Source: Histomonas meleagridis (lineage: Eukaryota > Parabasalia > Tritrichomonadida > Dientamoebidae). From it: a stretch of DNA of 64,000 nt. Where the stretch lies: NCBI GenBank assembly GCA_020186115.1, contig WSYJ01000025.1, positions 124,001 to 188,000 on the forward strand, given 5' to 3'. The notes beneath the pieces are model-generated. The model made no database searches. It had not been told where the DNA came from and was given only the letters and a program-made list of their open reading frames with translations. Shown here piece after piece: positions 9,455 through 19,120 of the stretch (position 1 is the stretch's first letter; the number at the start of each line of letters is the position of its first letter). The translations under genes and the position numbers were made by a program.

Positions 9455-10864
9455 ATGAGATTAGCTGGATTTAAATCCAATGAAACACAGAAAAAAGGAC
9501 AATTAGAGAGAATGTATTTAATCGCACAGAAGCCACAAGATAAGGATTCGGCTTTATATTTTTCATTTGATAAATTTGATGATGATTCTTTTAATGATAT
9601 AATTCAACAATTCCAAAATTTTCTAAAAAAACCAGACTTTAATGAAAGCGACTCGTTTAAAAACATATTTCTTCTTCCAAAAAATGTTTTTGAATGTTTG
9701 ATCAAAAATTTAACAAATGAAGAATATCAAGCAATCCACGAATTACTTACAGTGAATCGAGATATGTGTGAAAATGTATTACGTTTTGTTATTTATTCTC
9801 TTGAAAATTTTCCATATTCAATACAAAGATTAGATTTTTTTCTTCCATTAATATATAGTAAAATACCACTTAAGTCTGCAGTTGAAGCTATTGAGAAATA
9901 TGCAATTATTAATCCAGAATTATTAAAAACTCAATTAAATCAAGATTTTGATTTTCTTTTCGAAAAAATAGATCATTTCTCTACTATGTATCCACAATTA
10001 TCAACTCTTATTTCATGTTTAGATATTTTTTTCCGTTCAGATATAATAGATAATGAAGATGCAAAAAAATTTCTTTCTTATCTTGCACATAGGGTTCAAA
10101 ACCTGAGAATTGATGGTTCAGTTCATGAATGCATTTTAAATCTTTTTTCACACTTAACCAATCCATTCCATTTATCCATCCTTTTTGAGAATGAAACGAT
10201 CGGCTTTCTAATGAAAAATTTCACAATATTTCCATCGTCGTCATCAAAGAACAGCATCTTAATTTTAATAGGGAACACAGTTCAGGAACCGTTTATTGGG
10301 GAACTATCCAAATTAAACGTTCTCTATTTCTTGTTTGTTGTAGTTGGAGTTATTTCAGATGTTTACATCAACAAGAAAAAGTCAAATGAATCTTTGTTAT
10401 TTTTATCATCAGCCATTTCTATTGCTGTTTCGTTAGTTCGCTTTTCACCAGAAATTAGAGAATCTATTTCTACATCTGATTTCACTCAAAGATTACGAAA
10501 TGATTATAACACATATTCATTTTCACATAAAGTGGAAGCATTGAGATACGTTTTCTCTTACATAGATTTCATATCTGAAAGCCCTGCAATAAATTTAGTG
10601 ATGTCTTTTGATATCATCGCAATAATTTCGGAAATGATTTATTCGGATGAAAGTGAAGTCTTAAGAATGCTATTGCATACGTTTTCGATTGCTTTGGAGG
10701 ACGAAATTAACAACGCGACGAATCCCGTGCTGAATGCATTGATCGAGTTCTCGAAAACGGACGATTTCTATTCTGCATTTCAAATTCTTTTAGACCAACA
10801 AGAAGCAGACATAGCTGAAAAGGCGCAGCTGCTGATTGATCATTTGGCAGAAAATGACATGTAA
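9455..10864 (+). CDS. Hypothetical helical-repeat protein
   Basis: A 469-residue protein from the ATG at 9455 (MRLAGFKSNETQ); the frame is open upstream but without an earlier ATG. The sequence is a succession of predicted helices of 15-20 residues (FIGELSKLNVLYFLFVVVGV, LLLHTFSIALEDEINN), like a HEAT/ARM scaffold. There is no signal peptide; the hydrophobic helix around residues 285-305 is more likely buried than membrane-spanning. No catalytic motif is visible and I do not recognise the family. It ends convergently with the coiled-coil gene at 11122-12138. Confidence 0.75.
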   Translation: MRLAGFKSNETQKKGQLERMYLIAQKPQDKDSALYFSFDKFDDDSFNDIIQQFQNFLKKPDFNESDSFKNIFLLPKNVFECLIKNLTNEEYQAIHELLTVNRDMCENVLRFVIYSLENFPYSIQRLDFFLPLIYSKIPLKSAVEAIEKYAIINPELLKTQLNQDFDFLFEKIDHFSTMYPQLSTLISCLDIFFRSDIIDNEDAKKFLSYLAHRVQNLRIDGSVHECILNLFSHLTNPFHLSILFENETIGFLMKNFTIFPSSSSKNSILILIGNTVQEPFIGELSKLNVLYFLFVVVGVISDVYINKKKSNESLLFLSSAISIAVSLVRFSPEIRESISTSDFTQRLRNDYNTYSFSHKVEALRYVFSYIDFISESPAINLVMSFDIIAIISEMIYSDESEVLRMLLHTFSIALEDEINNATNPVLNALIEFSKTDDFYSAFQILLDQQEADIAEKAQLLIDHLAENDM

Positions 10865-11121
10865 AATGCAAAAATAAATTTCTATAACAATAAACTATCA
10901 AATAACTTCTTTGTTAATCAGAGAAATATTTTAATAAATTTAATAGGCGAATGCAAAATAGTTGTTAATTAGATTTATGTTTCGTAAACTAACATTAGAA
11001 TATTGTGCTCTAATTTAATTGGATATGTATTAAAAATTTTATTGATAAAATTCATAACGAGTGTTTAATGTGCAGAAGATATACATAACAAAAATCAAAT
11101 AAAAATACATTTTATTAATAA

Positions 11122-12138
11122 TTACATTTTAATGCGATTTTTGAGCATTTCTATTTCTTTTTGATGTTTTTCTTTAAGTTTTTTGATTTCTTTTTCTTTC
11201 TTTTCAGTTATTTCGTTCAAATCGGAAACTAATTCATTAATTTTCCCGTTTAATATTTCGATTGCGTTACATCTTTCTTCGAGTTCCTTCGAGAGATCGT
11301 TGTTCTTATTCTGTATTTCATTAATTTGTGTTCCAATTTCTGTGTTCAACTTTGCGATTTCGTCTTTTGTTTCTTTTTCGGCTCTTTTAAGTGAACTTTC
11401 TAAGTCATTAAAAGAGATCATTGGTAAAAGCTTTTCATATTCAGTCTGAAGAACATTAATTTCATTGTTAAGTTCTTTGATTTCTGTTTCAAATTTTTCG
11501 ATTCTCGATTGAAAATAAATATTCTCTTGTTTATACCCATCGTTTATGGTTACAGCAAGTTGTATTTCATCTTCAAATTCTTTTTTGTGATTTTGAGCGT
11601 TTGTCATTTTTATTTGAAGTTGTAAAACTTCTGAATTGATATGATGCTGAATTTGTTTTTTAGCTAAATCAAGAATTTCATCATTCTCAAATGGAATCAA
11701 ATCTATTAATTTTTCGAGTTCATTAATTTGATTATTGACTTCAGTGATTGCCAGGTTGATATTAGTTTTCGATTTTTGAAGTCGTTGAATTTCTTGTTGA
11801 CATTCAATTATTAAATTTTGTATATTTAGATCGTTGCTTGATTCGCTTGATGTTATTTTTTGACTTGTTTCTTCAAGAGAATTGATAACATTTAATTGCT
11901 GTGAAATTATTTCATTTAATTTAGTTTTCTTTTGTATAAACATCGATTTGGTTGCTTCCAAAGAAACATCTAATTCTTCAGATTTTCTTTTTTTTGAATT
12001 TAATAGATCATCATATTTTTCTTGCATCGATTTTATTCTTTCTTTAATTTTTTCATTATCTCGTCGAGTTATTTCGATAGCATCTCTGTTATTTTCTCCT
12101 GCAGGTTTCTTTGTGAGCTTTGGAATCACAAAAACCAT
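11122..12138 (-). CDS. Coiled-coil protein
   Basis: A 338-residue protein, MVFVIPKLTKKPAG, then almost continuous heptad-patterned coiled coil from residue 25 to the end (Glu, Lys, Asn and Leu rich, e.g. KKKEFEDEIQLAV-like segments and HQKEIEMLKNRIKM at the C-terminus). No globular domain is seen. It may be cytoskeletal or a tether. The first 15 residues are basic and proline-containing. It is divergent to the VPS9-like gene, and both would share the short gap 12139-12180. Confidence 0.75.
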   Translation of the reverse strand: MVFVIPKLTKKPAGENNRDAIEITRRDNEKIKERIKSMQEKYDDLLNSKKRKSEELDVSLEATKSMFIQKKTKLNEIISQQLNVINSLEETSQKITSSESSNDLNIQNLIIECQQEIQRLQKSKTNINLAITEVNNQINELEKLIDLIPFENDEILDLAKKQIQHHINSEVLQLQIKMTNAQNHKKEFEDEIQLAVTINDGYKQENIYFQSRIEKFETEIKELNNEINVLQTEYEKLLPMISFNDLESSLKRAEKETKDEIAKLNTEIGTQINEIQNKNNDLSKELEERCNAIEILNGKINELVSDLNEITEKKEKEIKKLKEKHQKEIEMLKNRIKM

Positions 12139-12150
12139 CGAAAAATTTTT

Positions 12151-12156
12151 AAACGT
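12151..12156. promoter_or_regulatory. AAACGT element in a divergent promoter gap
   Basis: A weak M3-like AAACGT lies 12 nt upstream of the coiled-coil ATG and just before the frame of the rightward VPS9-like gene. It is the only such element in the 40-nt gap. Confidence 0.3.
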
Positions 12157-12180
12157 CTTTCGGTGTTGTAAACCATTTAA

Positions 12181-13560
12181 AAGCTCTACAAATTACTAAC
12201 GAGAAATAAACATAATCTAAAGCGTGTTTTAAGTTATGACATACTTGGGCCAAAGGTTTATGAAAGCCTAGACCAGTGGCTCCAAAATCACCCACAATTA
12301 ACACAATATTTAACAATAATCAGTTCATCTTCAGAAGATCAAAAAAGAACGCAATTACATCAAAGTTCAATCAGAGACTTAACATTATTTTTTGATTCTA
12401 TTGATGCATTTGGGCAAAAATTACAAAAACAAGTTGAAATTTTAAATACAAAATTAATTTCCGTTCCACATATCATTTATTCACACAAATCAGAAAACTT
12501 CAAAGTTCGCGTTCTTTCATATGTTGACCAATTTTTAATCGATTCGCAACAAGAAATGATATCTAAAAAACTATTTCAAATAATGGAAAAAGAATCACAA
12601 GTGAAATCAATCATAGGTCTTCTCCAAAGTAGCCTTATTGGAGAAGATAAAACGTGTCTTGTTTCATCATCATTTTTTCATATGAATTTTTCAGAAAACA
12701 CCAATACAATAGAAACCACCAGACTTCGTACTTTCCAAGTTTACCTCAAATCACAAGTTAGTCATTTCCAAGAACCTCTTTGGGTGACAAATTTTGAATT
12801 ATTTTTCTCCGAAATAATCAAGAAATACGAGAAGGAAATGGAGCCCAACCTCATTTATTCACAACGCATCTCATTTAAAGACGAAGTTTCACTTTGGATC
12901 ACCCAAAATCATCACAAAGAGATCATTCATGTCATCAATTGTAACTTAATTGAGTTACCCGATTGTATCTATGATACTGTTCTACGTGTCCATCCAAAAT
13001 GGAGCTGGATGACAAATACACAGCTTGCAATTTCGCAACTCATTTTTTTCGTTGTCATTTTCGACATTGCGTACGTTAACAGAAGTGATGTGAATTTCAC
13101 CAGTTCACCAGAACGACTTAGTTGCTTCTACGCACGCGCGAATCTTCCTTTCAGTAGTTTAAATCTTCCTATTTGCTTTGGGTTGAATGAAAACAAAAAT
13201 CTTTCGATTCGAGATTTCTTTATGCAGATCTCCGATTTCGATGAAGCTCGTAATGAGTTTTTGTTTGCAAACTTTTCATCTAATCCTTTCGATGTTGTTT
13301 TTAGAGTTCATAAGGCTTTGACAAGTATTGAATGTTTTGTAAGAAAACAATTGAACGAAGAAAACAAAGGTAAAGCATTGGCATTCGATGATTTGTTCGT
13401 GTTGTTCTATGGAGCTTTCTTGTCTTCAGACTTTTGTGATGTATTTGCTGCATCGAGATTAATTAATTCATTCTTGAAGAAATTCCATTTATGTCCGGCA
13501 TTCGAATATGCCAAAGCAACATTGGAAGCACTTGTTATTTACTTGGAATCTCCGATTTAA
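12181..13560 (+). CDS. VPS9-like (Rab5 GEF-type) protein, start codon unclear
   Basis: The frame is open from 12181 (after a TAA at 12178-12180), but its first ATG is at 12556. The 125 codons before that ATG look fully coding (SYDILGPKVYESLDQWL ... FKVRVLSYVDQFLI), so the true start is missing, mutated or non-standard. From 12556 the protein has 334 residues. The C-terminal stretch LAFDDLFVLFYGAFLSS ... SRLINSFLKKF ... EYAKATLEALVIYLE resembles a VPS9 domain: 'A-x-D-D-L-x-x-x-L', then the helix ending Y-x-x-x-T-L-x-A. VPS9 proteins load GTP on Rab5-type GTPases on endosomes. The spacing of the Tyr/Thr pair is one residue off consensus, so the assignment is moderate. Confidence 0.5.
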   Translation, partial: KLYKLLTRNKHNLKRVLSYDILGPKVYESLDQWLQNHPQLTQYLTIISSSSEDQKRTQLHQSSIRDLTLFFDSIDAFGQKLQKQVEILNTKLISVPHIIYSHKSENFKVRVLSYVDQFLIDSQQEMISKKLFQIMEKESQVKSIIGLLQSSLIGEDKTCLVSSSFFHMNFSENTNTIETTRLRTFQVYLKSQVSHFQEPLWVTNFELFFSEIIKKYEKEMEPNLIYSQRISFKDEVSLWITQNHHKEIIHVINCNLIELPDCIYDTVLRVHPKWSWMTNTQLAISQLIFFVVIFDIAYVNRSDVNFTSSPERLSCFYARANLPFSSLNLPICFGLNENKNLSIRDFFMQISDFDEARNEFLFANFSSNPFDVVFRVHKALTSIECFVRKQLNEENKGKALAFDDLFVLFYGAFLSSDFCDVFAASRLINSFLKKFHLCPAFEYAKATLEALVIYLESPI

Positions 13561-13715
13561 ATAATTGTAAGTAAAATTTGCATGAGTTTGTTTATGGCGG
13601 TTATGTAAAAGAACGATACTATAGAATTAACAACTTTTAGAATGAAAACCGCTTTAACTGTAATTTACAATAGTTTATTACATAAAAGTGACAAATATCC
13701 ATCAAAAAGAAATAT

Positions 13716-14663
13716 TTAACTTTTGCGCCCTGAACGCCTCTTTCTCTTCTTAATTGTGCTTTTAAGATAGATAAAGTTTTCGTTCTCTATGTTTCTTTTT
13801 CTTGCAATTGCTCTATATTTGTCGAGTTTTTTCATTAATTCATCCCTAAGTTCTTCCATCTGTGGTTTTACTCTGTTTTCAAGTTCGTTACTAATTTCAT
13901 CTATTTCATATTGAGTCGGATTAGATGATTTTTCAAAATTGAATTCATCAAATCCAGCTCCCTCCAACTCGAACAAAAGTCTTTCAGTGAAGCCATATTG
14001 CATATAACAATCACATTCCTCAATTAGAGGTGGTAAGTAGTGATATGGAATCTTCCTATCTGATTTGGATGGTTGCTGCAAAGGGTCATTAGGAGGCAAA
14101 ACAGCTGGAACAAGAGAACTCAAAAGCAAGTTCAAAACGTTGGATTTGTTTTCTTGGATATCTTCTGTTTCAAAATGGAGTTCGAAATTATGACGTGGAA
14201 CAAGTGCCATAGGTGATGAATTCATGGCAATTTGAGCCAGGTGAGCTCCAACGTTGTCATTAGTTGATGGTAAATCTGGAAAATTTATCTTGAACATTTT
14301 TTCATATTGATCTTGACTGGGAATAGGAACAAAAAATCGATTAGTAAGCAACCACGGGTTTTTCTCTGGGGGAATTATAGTACTTTCACCATTTGGACTA
14401 GCGCTAATGATTGGTCGCTTATTCCTGCTTTTTACATCGTTTTGATTCGAAAAGCGTCGAAGCCTATTGTTGAGTTTTAAGCGGCTCTGTCTAAATAATT
14501 TGTAGCTATCACGGAAACGAGTTTTGCATATTAAGATTTCATCTCTGATATCTTCTAAAGCATCTTTTGATAAACGCTTATTTTTTGATTGGATAGCATT
14601 TAATATGGATGGAAAAAAATTGATATCTATTATGAGTTTATTCTCATCTAGAATTGGAATCAT
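13716..14663 (-). CDS. Ada3-like HAT-complex subunit (probable)
   Basis: A 315-residue protein. Residues about 215-300 (YMQYGFTERLLFELEGAGF ... YEIDEISNELENRVKPQMEE) follow the pattern of the Ada3 C-terminal region, 'L-E-x-R-I-K-x-E-L-x-x-x-G-L ... D-E-I-x-x-E-L-x-x-x-Q-x-E-L', continuing into a basic helix. The C-terminus KKRKRRSGRK is a nuclear localisation signal. In other eukaryotes Ada3 joins Gcn5 and Ada2 in the SAGA/ADA histone acetyltransferase module. The N-terminal part has a basic helix (residues 40-85) and a proline-rich linker. The protein is shorter than animal and yeast Ada3, and the match rests on pattern alone. Confidence 0.5.
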   Translation of the reverse strand: MIPILDENKLIIDINFFPSILNAIQSKNKRLSKDALEDIRDEILICKTRFRDSYKLFRQSRLKLNNRLRRFSNQNDVKSRNKRPIISASPNGESTIIPPEKNPWLLTNRFFVPIPSQDQYEKMFKINFPDLPSTNDNVGAHLAQIAMNSSPMALVPRHNFELHFETEDIQENKSNVLNLLLSSLVPAVLPPNDPLQQPSKSDRKIPYHYLPPLIEECDCYMQYGFTERLLFELEGAGFDEFNFEKSSNPTQYEIDEISNELENRVKPQMEELRDELMKKLDKYRAIARKRNIENENFIYLKSTIKKRKRRSGRKS

Positions 14664-14680
14664 AAAACTTTTTGATAGCG

Positions 14681-14686
14681 AACGGT
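14681..14686 (-). promoter_or_regulatory. M3-like element
   Basis: AACGGT on plus (ACCGTT in sense), 17 nt before the ATG at 14663. Confidence 0.5.
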
Positions 14687-14769
14687 TTTGTAGTGAAGAA
14701 AGCGTGCACTTTTTGATTAACCATTCAAAAACTATTCATCAAACCCAACAATATTTGAATTTTCGATGT

Positions 14770-15159
14770 GTCAAATACTTGTGTATCCAAATAATTTATA
14801 AATAGTATTTTAAAATATTAAACAATTAAAATAAATATCAATCAAAACAAATGAATATCTCTTGAGATGACATCAATTCCTTGTTTTAAAATATGCTCAC
14901 AAGCTCAGCATTATTTGATCGAATAGAAAATATTATATAATTTAGAGATTTATTTTCAAGAAAATGTTTAACAAGATATAAGCCACAATATTTATATTTA
15001 AGAACAAGGAAATTTAAAAATTTTGTTATATCATATAAAATCATCAAAAAATTGTAATATTATCAGTATATATATATATATAATTTTATTAATGCTTATC
15101 TTTATTATTTAAACATTTTTTAAATCAATTATAAGCTTTTATTAAACAAAAATTAATAT
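14770..15159 (-). pseudogene. Worn ankyrin relic in a 350-nt gap
   Basis: Minus-strand bases about 14960-14840 keep NAELVSIF and, in another frame, GIDVISRDIHL, which is an ankyrin half-repeat ending in the D-I-x-L signature. About 60 nt of AT-rich spacer follows, as at the other ankyrin loci. Stops break it. The remainder to 15159 is plain AT-rich sequence with a TATATA run. Confidence 0.4.
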
Positions 15160-16647
15160 TTATTCAAAATCATACAAATTATCATTCATTTGTACAAATC
15201 TTCTTATTCTAAAACCTTTTGCTCCCAAAGTGAGCGCGTACATATTTTCTTTATCGAACATAATATGCTTAACTCCGTCCATTTGGAATTCCTTAATAAT
15301 TTGACCGAACTTATCCAAAAACACATAATGCCTATTCGTTATCGCCAGAAATATATCCAACTCAGGAATAGCTCTTAATTCAACGCACGGAGCTGCCAAC
15401 ACACCGCAATCGCGATGTTGTATTACAGTATTCCACACGTGAATTTTTCTATCACTTGTTATAAACAGCAAATTACCCGCACAAAATGCCATAAACTCAA
15501 CATCATATCCAACATCTAAACTCAAAGGAGTCAAACTCGAAAACGGTATCACTTTAAGATGATCCGCTTTCTTATTTCTCACTCTTAAAACTAAAGCTTC
15601 GCCATCACAATTTAATATATCGTGTGACTCGGCTAAATAAAATGTCAAAATTTTTTTCTCATTATAATCAAATATTTTTATGTCGTTATTATTCTCACAT
15701 ATTATTAAAAGACGTTGACCTTTAAGCCAACGGAAATAATTCGAATTAACAATTATCTTAAAACGCTCATACTCATGAAAAATTAAATTACATTTCCAAA
15801 CAAAAATACAGTCATTGCCTTCGATATCTTGGGAGTTTCCGGCAAAAATAAAAACATTTTCGTCAATGTCTTTATATGGATATCCAATTAATTGCGTAGG
15901 AATGATTTCGCATGGAATGCTCCAATTCGAAAATGTTTGGACTTCTTCGTCAGAAAAGTTGGAAACATATTTAATGCACTTGCGCAAGTCAAAAAATGTT
16001 AATAAATTGCATTCGTAGATGCAACATGAATTTCGATAATTGGTACAAAAAATTCGATGTGTGACTGTAGTAAAGCTGGATTGATTGTTAAAGAGACGTC
16101 GATGTGGAAATGTGCCATTAGTTTTGACTAAAAGAGGACTTTTCGGTTGAAAGAACATGGCAAAATATAAATGATTAATCGGAGAGATAGTAAGTTGGTC
16201 AAGATCTTGTTGATAATTGGGTGGGATACCACTAATATCTGTTTCAAAACATTTTAATTGAATGGATTGAGGAGTTTCAATATCATCAATAAAATTGGGT
16301 GATTTAAATGTAACAACATCACTAAGATAATTCATAATACTTTGGTAATTTCTATTGATTGAACGAACTTTGAAGTCTTCACTACTTGGATTATAATTTT
16401 CTCTCATTAATTGATATGGGATCATGTTGACAGGTATTGATTGATTACGAAATCTTTGGATAGCGCAGTATGTTAAGATTTTGTTTTCTTCTTTAACTGA
16501 ATATGGAACATGAACACTAACATTTTTTAAAAGACCTTTTTGTGACGAATTTTTATACATATCGCGCATTTGCTGACGGATGTATGGTTTATATGAATGG
16601 TTCTTTGATTTCTCTTGTTTTGGAGGATCGTCAACAAAAGCATCCAT
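15160..16647 (-). CDS. Hypothetical WD40-like beta-propeller protein
   Basis: A 495-residue protein, MDAFVDDPPKQEKSKNHSYK. The N-terminal 160 residues are polar. From about residue 190 there are repeated beta-strand blades: RIFCTNYRNSCCIYECNLL, DCIFVWKCNL, NDIKIFDYNEKKIL and DRKIHVWNTVIQ, with the W/F-D pattern typical of WD40 propellers. No signal peptide or membrane helix is seen. Such proteins are interaction platforms; the specific role is unknown. The ATG at 16647 is preceded at 8 nt by an M3-like element. Confidence 0.65.
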   Translation of the reverse strand: MDAFVDDPPKQEKSKNHSYKPYIRQQMRDMYKNSSQKGLLKNVSVHVPYSVKEENKILTYCAIQRFRNQSIPVNMIPYQLMRENYNPSSEDFKVRSINRNYQSIMNYLSDVVTFKSPNFIDDIETPQSIQLKCFETDISGIPPNYQQDLDQLTISPINHLYFAMFFQPKSPLLVKTNGTFPHRRLFNNQSSFTTVTHRIFCTNYRNSCCIYECNLLTFFDLRKCIKYVSNFSDEEVQTFSNWSIPCEIIPTQLIGYPYKDIDENVFIFAGNSQDIEGNDCIFVWKCNLIFHEYERFKIIVNSNYFRWLKGQRLLIICENNNDIKIFDYNEKKILTFYLAESHDILNCDGEALVLRVRNKKADHLKVIPFSSLTPLSLDVGYDVEFMAFCAGNLLFITSDRKIHVWNTVIQHRDCGVLAAPCVELRAIPELDIFLAITNRHYVFLDKFGQIIKEFQMDGVKHIMFDKENMYALTLGAKGFRIRRFVQMNDNLYDFE

Positions 16648-16654
16648 TGCAACG

Positions 16655-16660
16655 ACCGTT
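16655..16660 (-). promoter_or_regulatory. M3-like element
   Basis: ACCGTT on plus (AACGGT in sense), 7 nt upstream of the ATG at 16647. Confidence 0.5.
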
Positions 16661-16701
16661 AATTATAAAAAGCAGATTTGTTTTATAAAATAATGTTTTA
16701 A

Positions 16702-17172
16702 TCAAATTACCATGAACACATAAATTAAATTTCGATTTTTCAATTTCTCAATTAGAAAAAAACATTCAGGCTCATAAATTTCAGATATGGAATAGAAGAA
16801 AATTTGAATTATTTTGTTTATTTCTTCTTCTTTAATTTGAATTATTTCTAAATAATTTAAGTACATATGTACTATTATTATTTTTATAAATATTATTATT
16901 TTTACAATACTTTTTTTATATAAATAATAATAATAATAATAAAAATTGATAATTGTTGTTTTTTCAATTGAAAAATCAAGATTTTCTTCAGTTAAATCAA
17001 ACACGATATGTTCAAGTGGAATTAGTAATTTTTTGTATATATTTGTAATGTCATGTGTTTTTTCTTTTGAAGTATTTAACATGTTAACATGGATAAAATA
17101 TGATGAAAAACCCTTCATATCCACCTTCAAAGAAACTACACCAAGGTGAAGCATAAGACTCGTAAAAGCCAT
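16702..17172 (-). pseudogene. DUF3447 N-terminal remnant
   Basis: An open frame of 156 codons. Its end, IKEEEINKIIQIFFYSISEI and FFLIEKLKNRNLI, matches the TKEEEIKNIAKLI ... YYLIEQMIEQNLI segment of the DUF3447-ankyrin gene at 23.6-24.2 kb. The centre is a run of Tyr codons (TAT repeats, minus strand near 16925-16945) that looks like microsatellite expansion. It stops before the conserved DWELHKKY segment and has no ankyrin repeats, so I treat it as a truncated copy. Confidence 0.5.
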
Positions 17173-17438
17173 AGACTATTATTCGCATAACAACAGCATG
17201 CTAGTATTACTGTAACTTGAAACGTCGATTCTTCAAAAATCGATTATCTTTATTTTTTATTTTTATTTTATTTTAAGATTTAATCTTCCCCTTTTATAAG
17301 TAAAATTCAAACGATTGTAGTTTCTACCTTATGTTGTTGATCTTCTTATAAAGTAAAAACATTGTAAGCGGTCAAAACATTTATTTAAAATTTAATGGAA
17401 ATTATCATCAAAAAGATTTTATTAATAGCTACACCACA

Positions 17439-18152
17439 TTATTCGTCACTCTCCAGTATTTTCAACATGATGTCATCATTTGGGAAAATTATAAATGATT
17501 TATCGATATTTTCATCTTCACATTCAGATCTTGGGAGCTTCTTTAATACGTATAGAAAAATCGTCTGTTCCTTATTTGTTGGATTTTTAAAGTTGCTTGT
17601 CTTCAGAAGTTCCCAGTTGAGCTTATTTCCTTTAAATACAGAGTTCGTAAGGTTTGGATGAAAAAGGCCGCATGTCATAATGACAAGAAGGCCGTTCGTT
17701 TTCAGCGTTCTAGAGCATTCTAAGATCGCTGAATAAGTCATTTCTTTAAAATTATCTGAACATAAAATTGCATCAATTGTTGCCTTGTCAAAAATAACAT
17801 CAAAAAATTCATCTTCATATTTAAGTTCAGCACAATCCATTTGTTCCCATATAAGATTTTTTTCATTTGAATATTTTTCCTTCATTTGATTAATAACGTT
17901 ATTTGAGATATCCATATTATAAATTTTTTTGAATGAATTCCGCATTTCGTAAGGCATCCGTGAGTTTCCACAGCCTAAATTTAATACAACTTCCCTTCCA
18001 TTGCATATATTTTCAAGTTTTTCTTTCAAAAAATCCCATCCGAAATACCACTCATAATCTTCAGGTGATGATGCGTATCTATTTTCCCAATATTCTGGGT
18101 TTCCAAAGTCTTCAACTTCTTCTTCCTCTTCTTCTTCTTCGAACGCTTCCAT
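17439..18152 (-). CDS. Class I SAM methyltransferase, EEF1AKMT4/METTL13-like
   Basis: A 237-residue protein. After an acidic leader (EAFEEEEEEEEVEDF) comes GNPEYWENRYASSPEDYEWY, the hallmark N-terminal motif of the eEF1A lysine methyltransferase 4 / METTL13 family. SAM-binding motif I is VVLNLGCGNSRMPYEM, followed by acidic motif II (YNMDISNNVINQM) and the DVIFDKATIDAILC segment. The family methylates lysines of elongation factor 1A. Length fits the family. The frame is intact. The substrate is inferred from the family, not shown. Confidence 0.8.
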   Translation of the reverse strand: MEAFEEEEEEEEVEDFGNPEYWENRYASSPEDYEWYFGWDFLKEKLENICNGREVVLNLGCGNSRMPYEMRNSFKKIYNMDISNNVINQMKEKYSNEKNLIWEQMDCAELKYEDEFFDVIFDKATIDAILCSDNFKEMTYSAILECSRTLKTNGLLVIMTCGLFHPNLTNSVFKGNKLNWELLKTSNFKNPTNKEQTIFLYVLKKLPRSECEDENIDKSFIIFPNDDIMLKILESDE

Positions 18153-18393
18153 TTGCCATTCAATTTTTTAATAGTTTATATGATCGGCTGTTATTTTTTT
18201 TCTTTCTAGAAAGAAAGAAAATCGCTTTATTTTATGAGAAAGATCTTTTTAAAATCTTAAAGTAAAACAGTGTAAGTTTTTTAAATAAATATTAATATTC
18301 TTTAAAATAAATTTAATGTAATAAAATTGAAAATTAACAATTTATCAAAAATAATATAAAGACATTGTTTAAACAAAGTATTTAGAAAACAAA

Positions 18394-19050
18394 TTAATCA
18401 CTTGTGTTATCAGATGATTGATTTTGAAGCTTTTGGATTTCGCTCATTAGTTTATCTCTTTCTATTCTTAATAACGACCTCTCTTTATTCACTTGTTCGA
18501 ACTTCTTTTTGAGTTCTTCAAGTGCAGGTTCTAGTTTCATTTGATCTTTTTTCATTTTTCGCAAGTCAGCTGTGAGTTGTTCTTTTTCTTTTTTAAGAGC
18601 ATTTAATCCATCTCTGTGATAGTTTCTCTCTTGCTTTAAGCGATCCCATGTTTGTTGAACTTCATCACAAATATTTTGCCATTTCTTTTTTTCGGCTTCC
18701 ATCTGTGTAATTTTTTGTTTAATATCAGCAACCTCTTCAGACAGGTCACGAAAATTAGTTTTTCGTTCTGTTGAATACCATTCACGTTGAAATGTTGCAA
18801 GTGATTCTTCCATATTCATTTTTTTAAAGAAATTACGAATGAAATCATCAACGACTTCATTGTGCTTTATAACAACAGGTTGGTCACTTGTTAAAGCTGA
18901 TTCAGGTAATTCAAAAATTTCTTCTTCTTCCTTTTCATTATCTTTTAAATCTTCTACCTCTACTTCAACATATTCCCCGTCACTATCATCACTGATTTCT
19001 AATTCAGCTTCTTCAAGGATGTATGATCCATTATCAATTGCATGATTCAT
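18394..19050 (-). CDS. PF20/SPAG16-like N-terminal coiled-coil protein without WD repeats
   Basis: A 218-residue protein. After an acidic N-terminus (EAELEISDDSDGEYVEVEVE) comes VVDDFIRNFFKKMNMEESLA plus TFQREWY, which matches the start of the axonemal central-pair protein PF20/SPAG16 (DDFLRNFLVKMGM...CFQxEWY). A continuous coiled coil runs from residue 90 to the end. SPAG16 proteins then carry seven WD40 repeats, which are absent here because a stop follows NQSSDNTSD. The role is likely flagellar axoneme assembly. The gene is divergent to the RBBP6-like gene, 70 nt away. Confidence 0.65.
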   Translation of the reverse strand: MNHAIDNGSYILEEAELEISDDSDGEYVEVEVEDLKDNEKEEEEIFELPESALTSDQPVVIKHNEVVDDFIRNFFKKMNMEESLATFQREWYSTERKTNFRDLSEEVADIKQKITQMEAEKKKWQNICDEVQQTWDRLKQERNYHRDGLNALKKEKEQLTADLRKMKKDQMKLEPALEELKKKFEQVNKERSLLRIERDKLMSEIQKLQNQSSDNTSD

Positions 19051-19067
19051 TTGTACGTTACGTGGAG

Positions 19068-19073
19068 ACCGTT
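19068..19073. promoter_or_regulatory. Single M3-like element in a bidirectional promoter
   Basis: ACCGTT sits in the 70-nt gap between the divergent PF20-like (ATG at 19050, minus) and RBBP6-like (ATG at 19121, plus) genes, 17 and 47 nt from their starts. It is the only such element in the gap. Confidence 0.4.
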
Positions 19074-19120
19074 AAGTACCAATCTATTCGATTCAAACAG
19101 AGATAGTGAATTGGTACAAG

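Noticed and set aside
12196-12204. ACTAACGAG as a 3' splice site for the VPS9-like gene
   Set aside because: The spacing from branch to AG is too short, and no upstream exon with an ATG exists on the plus strand.
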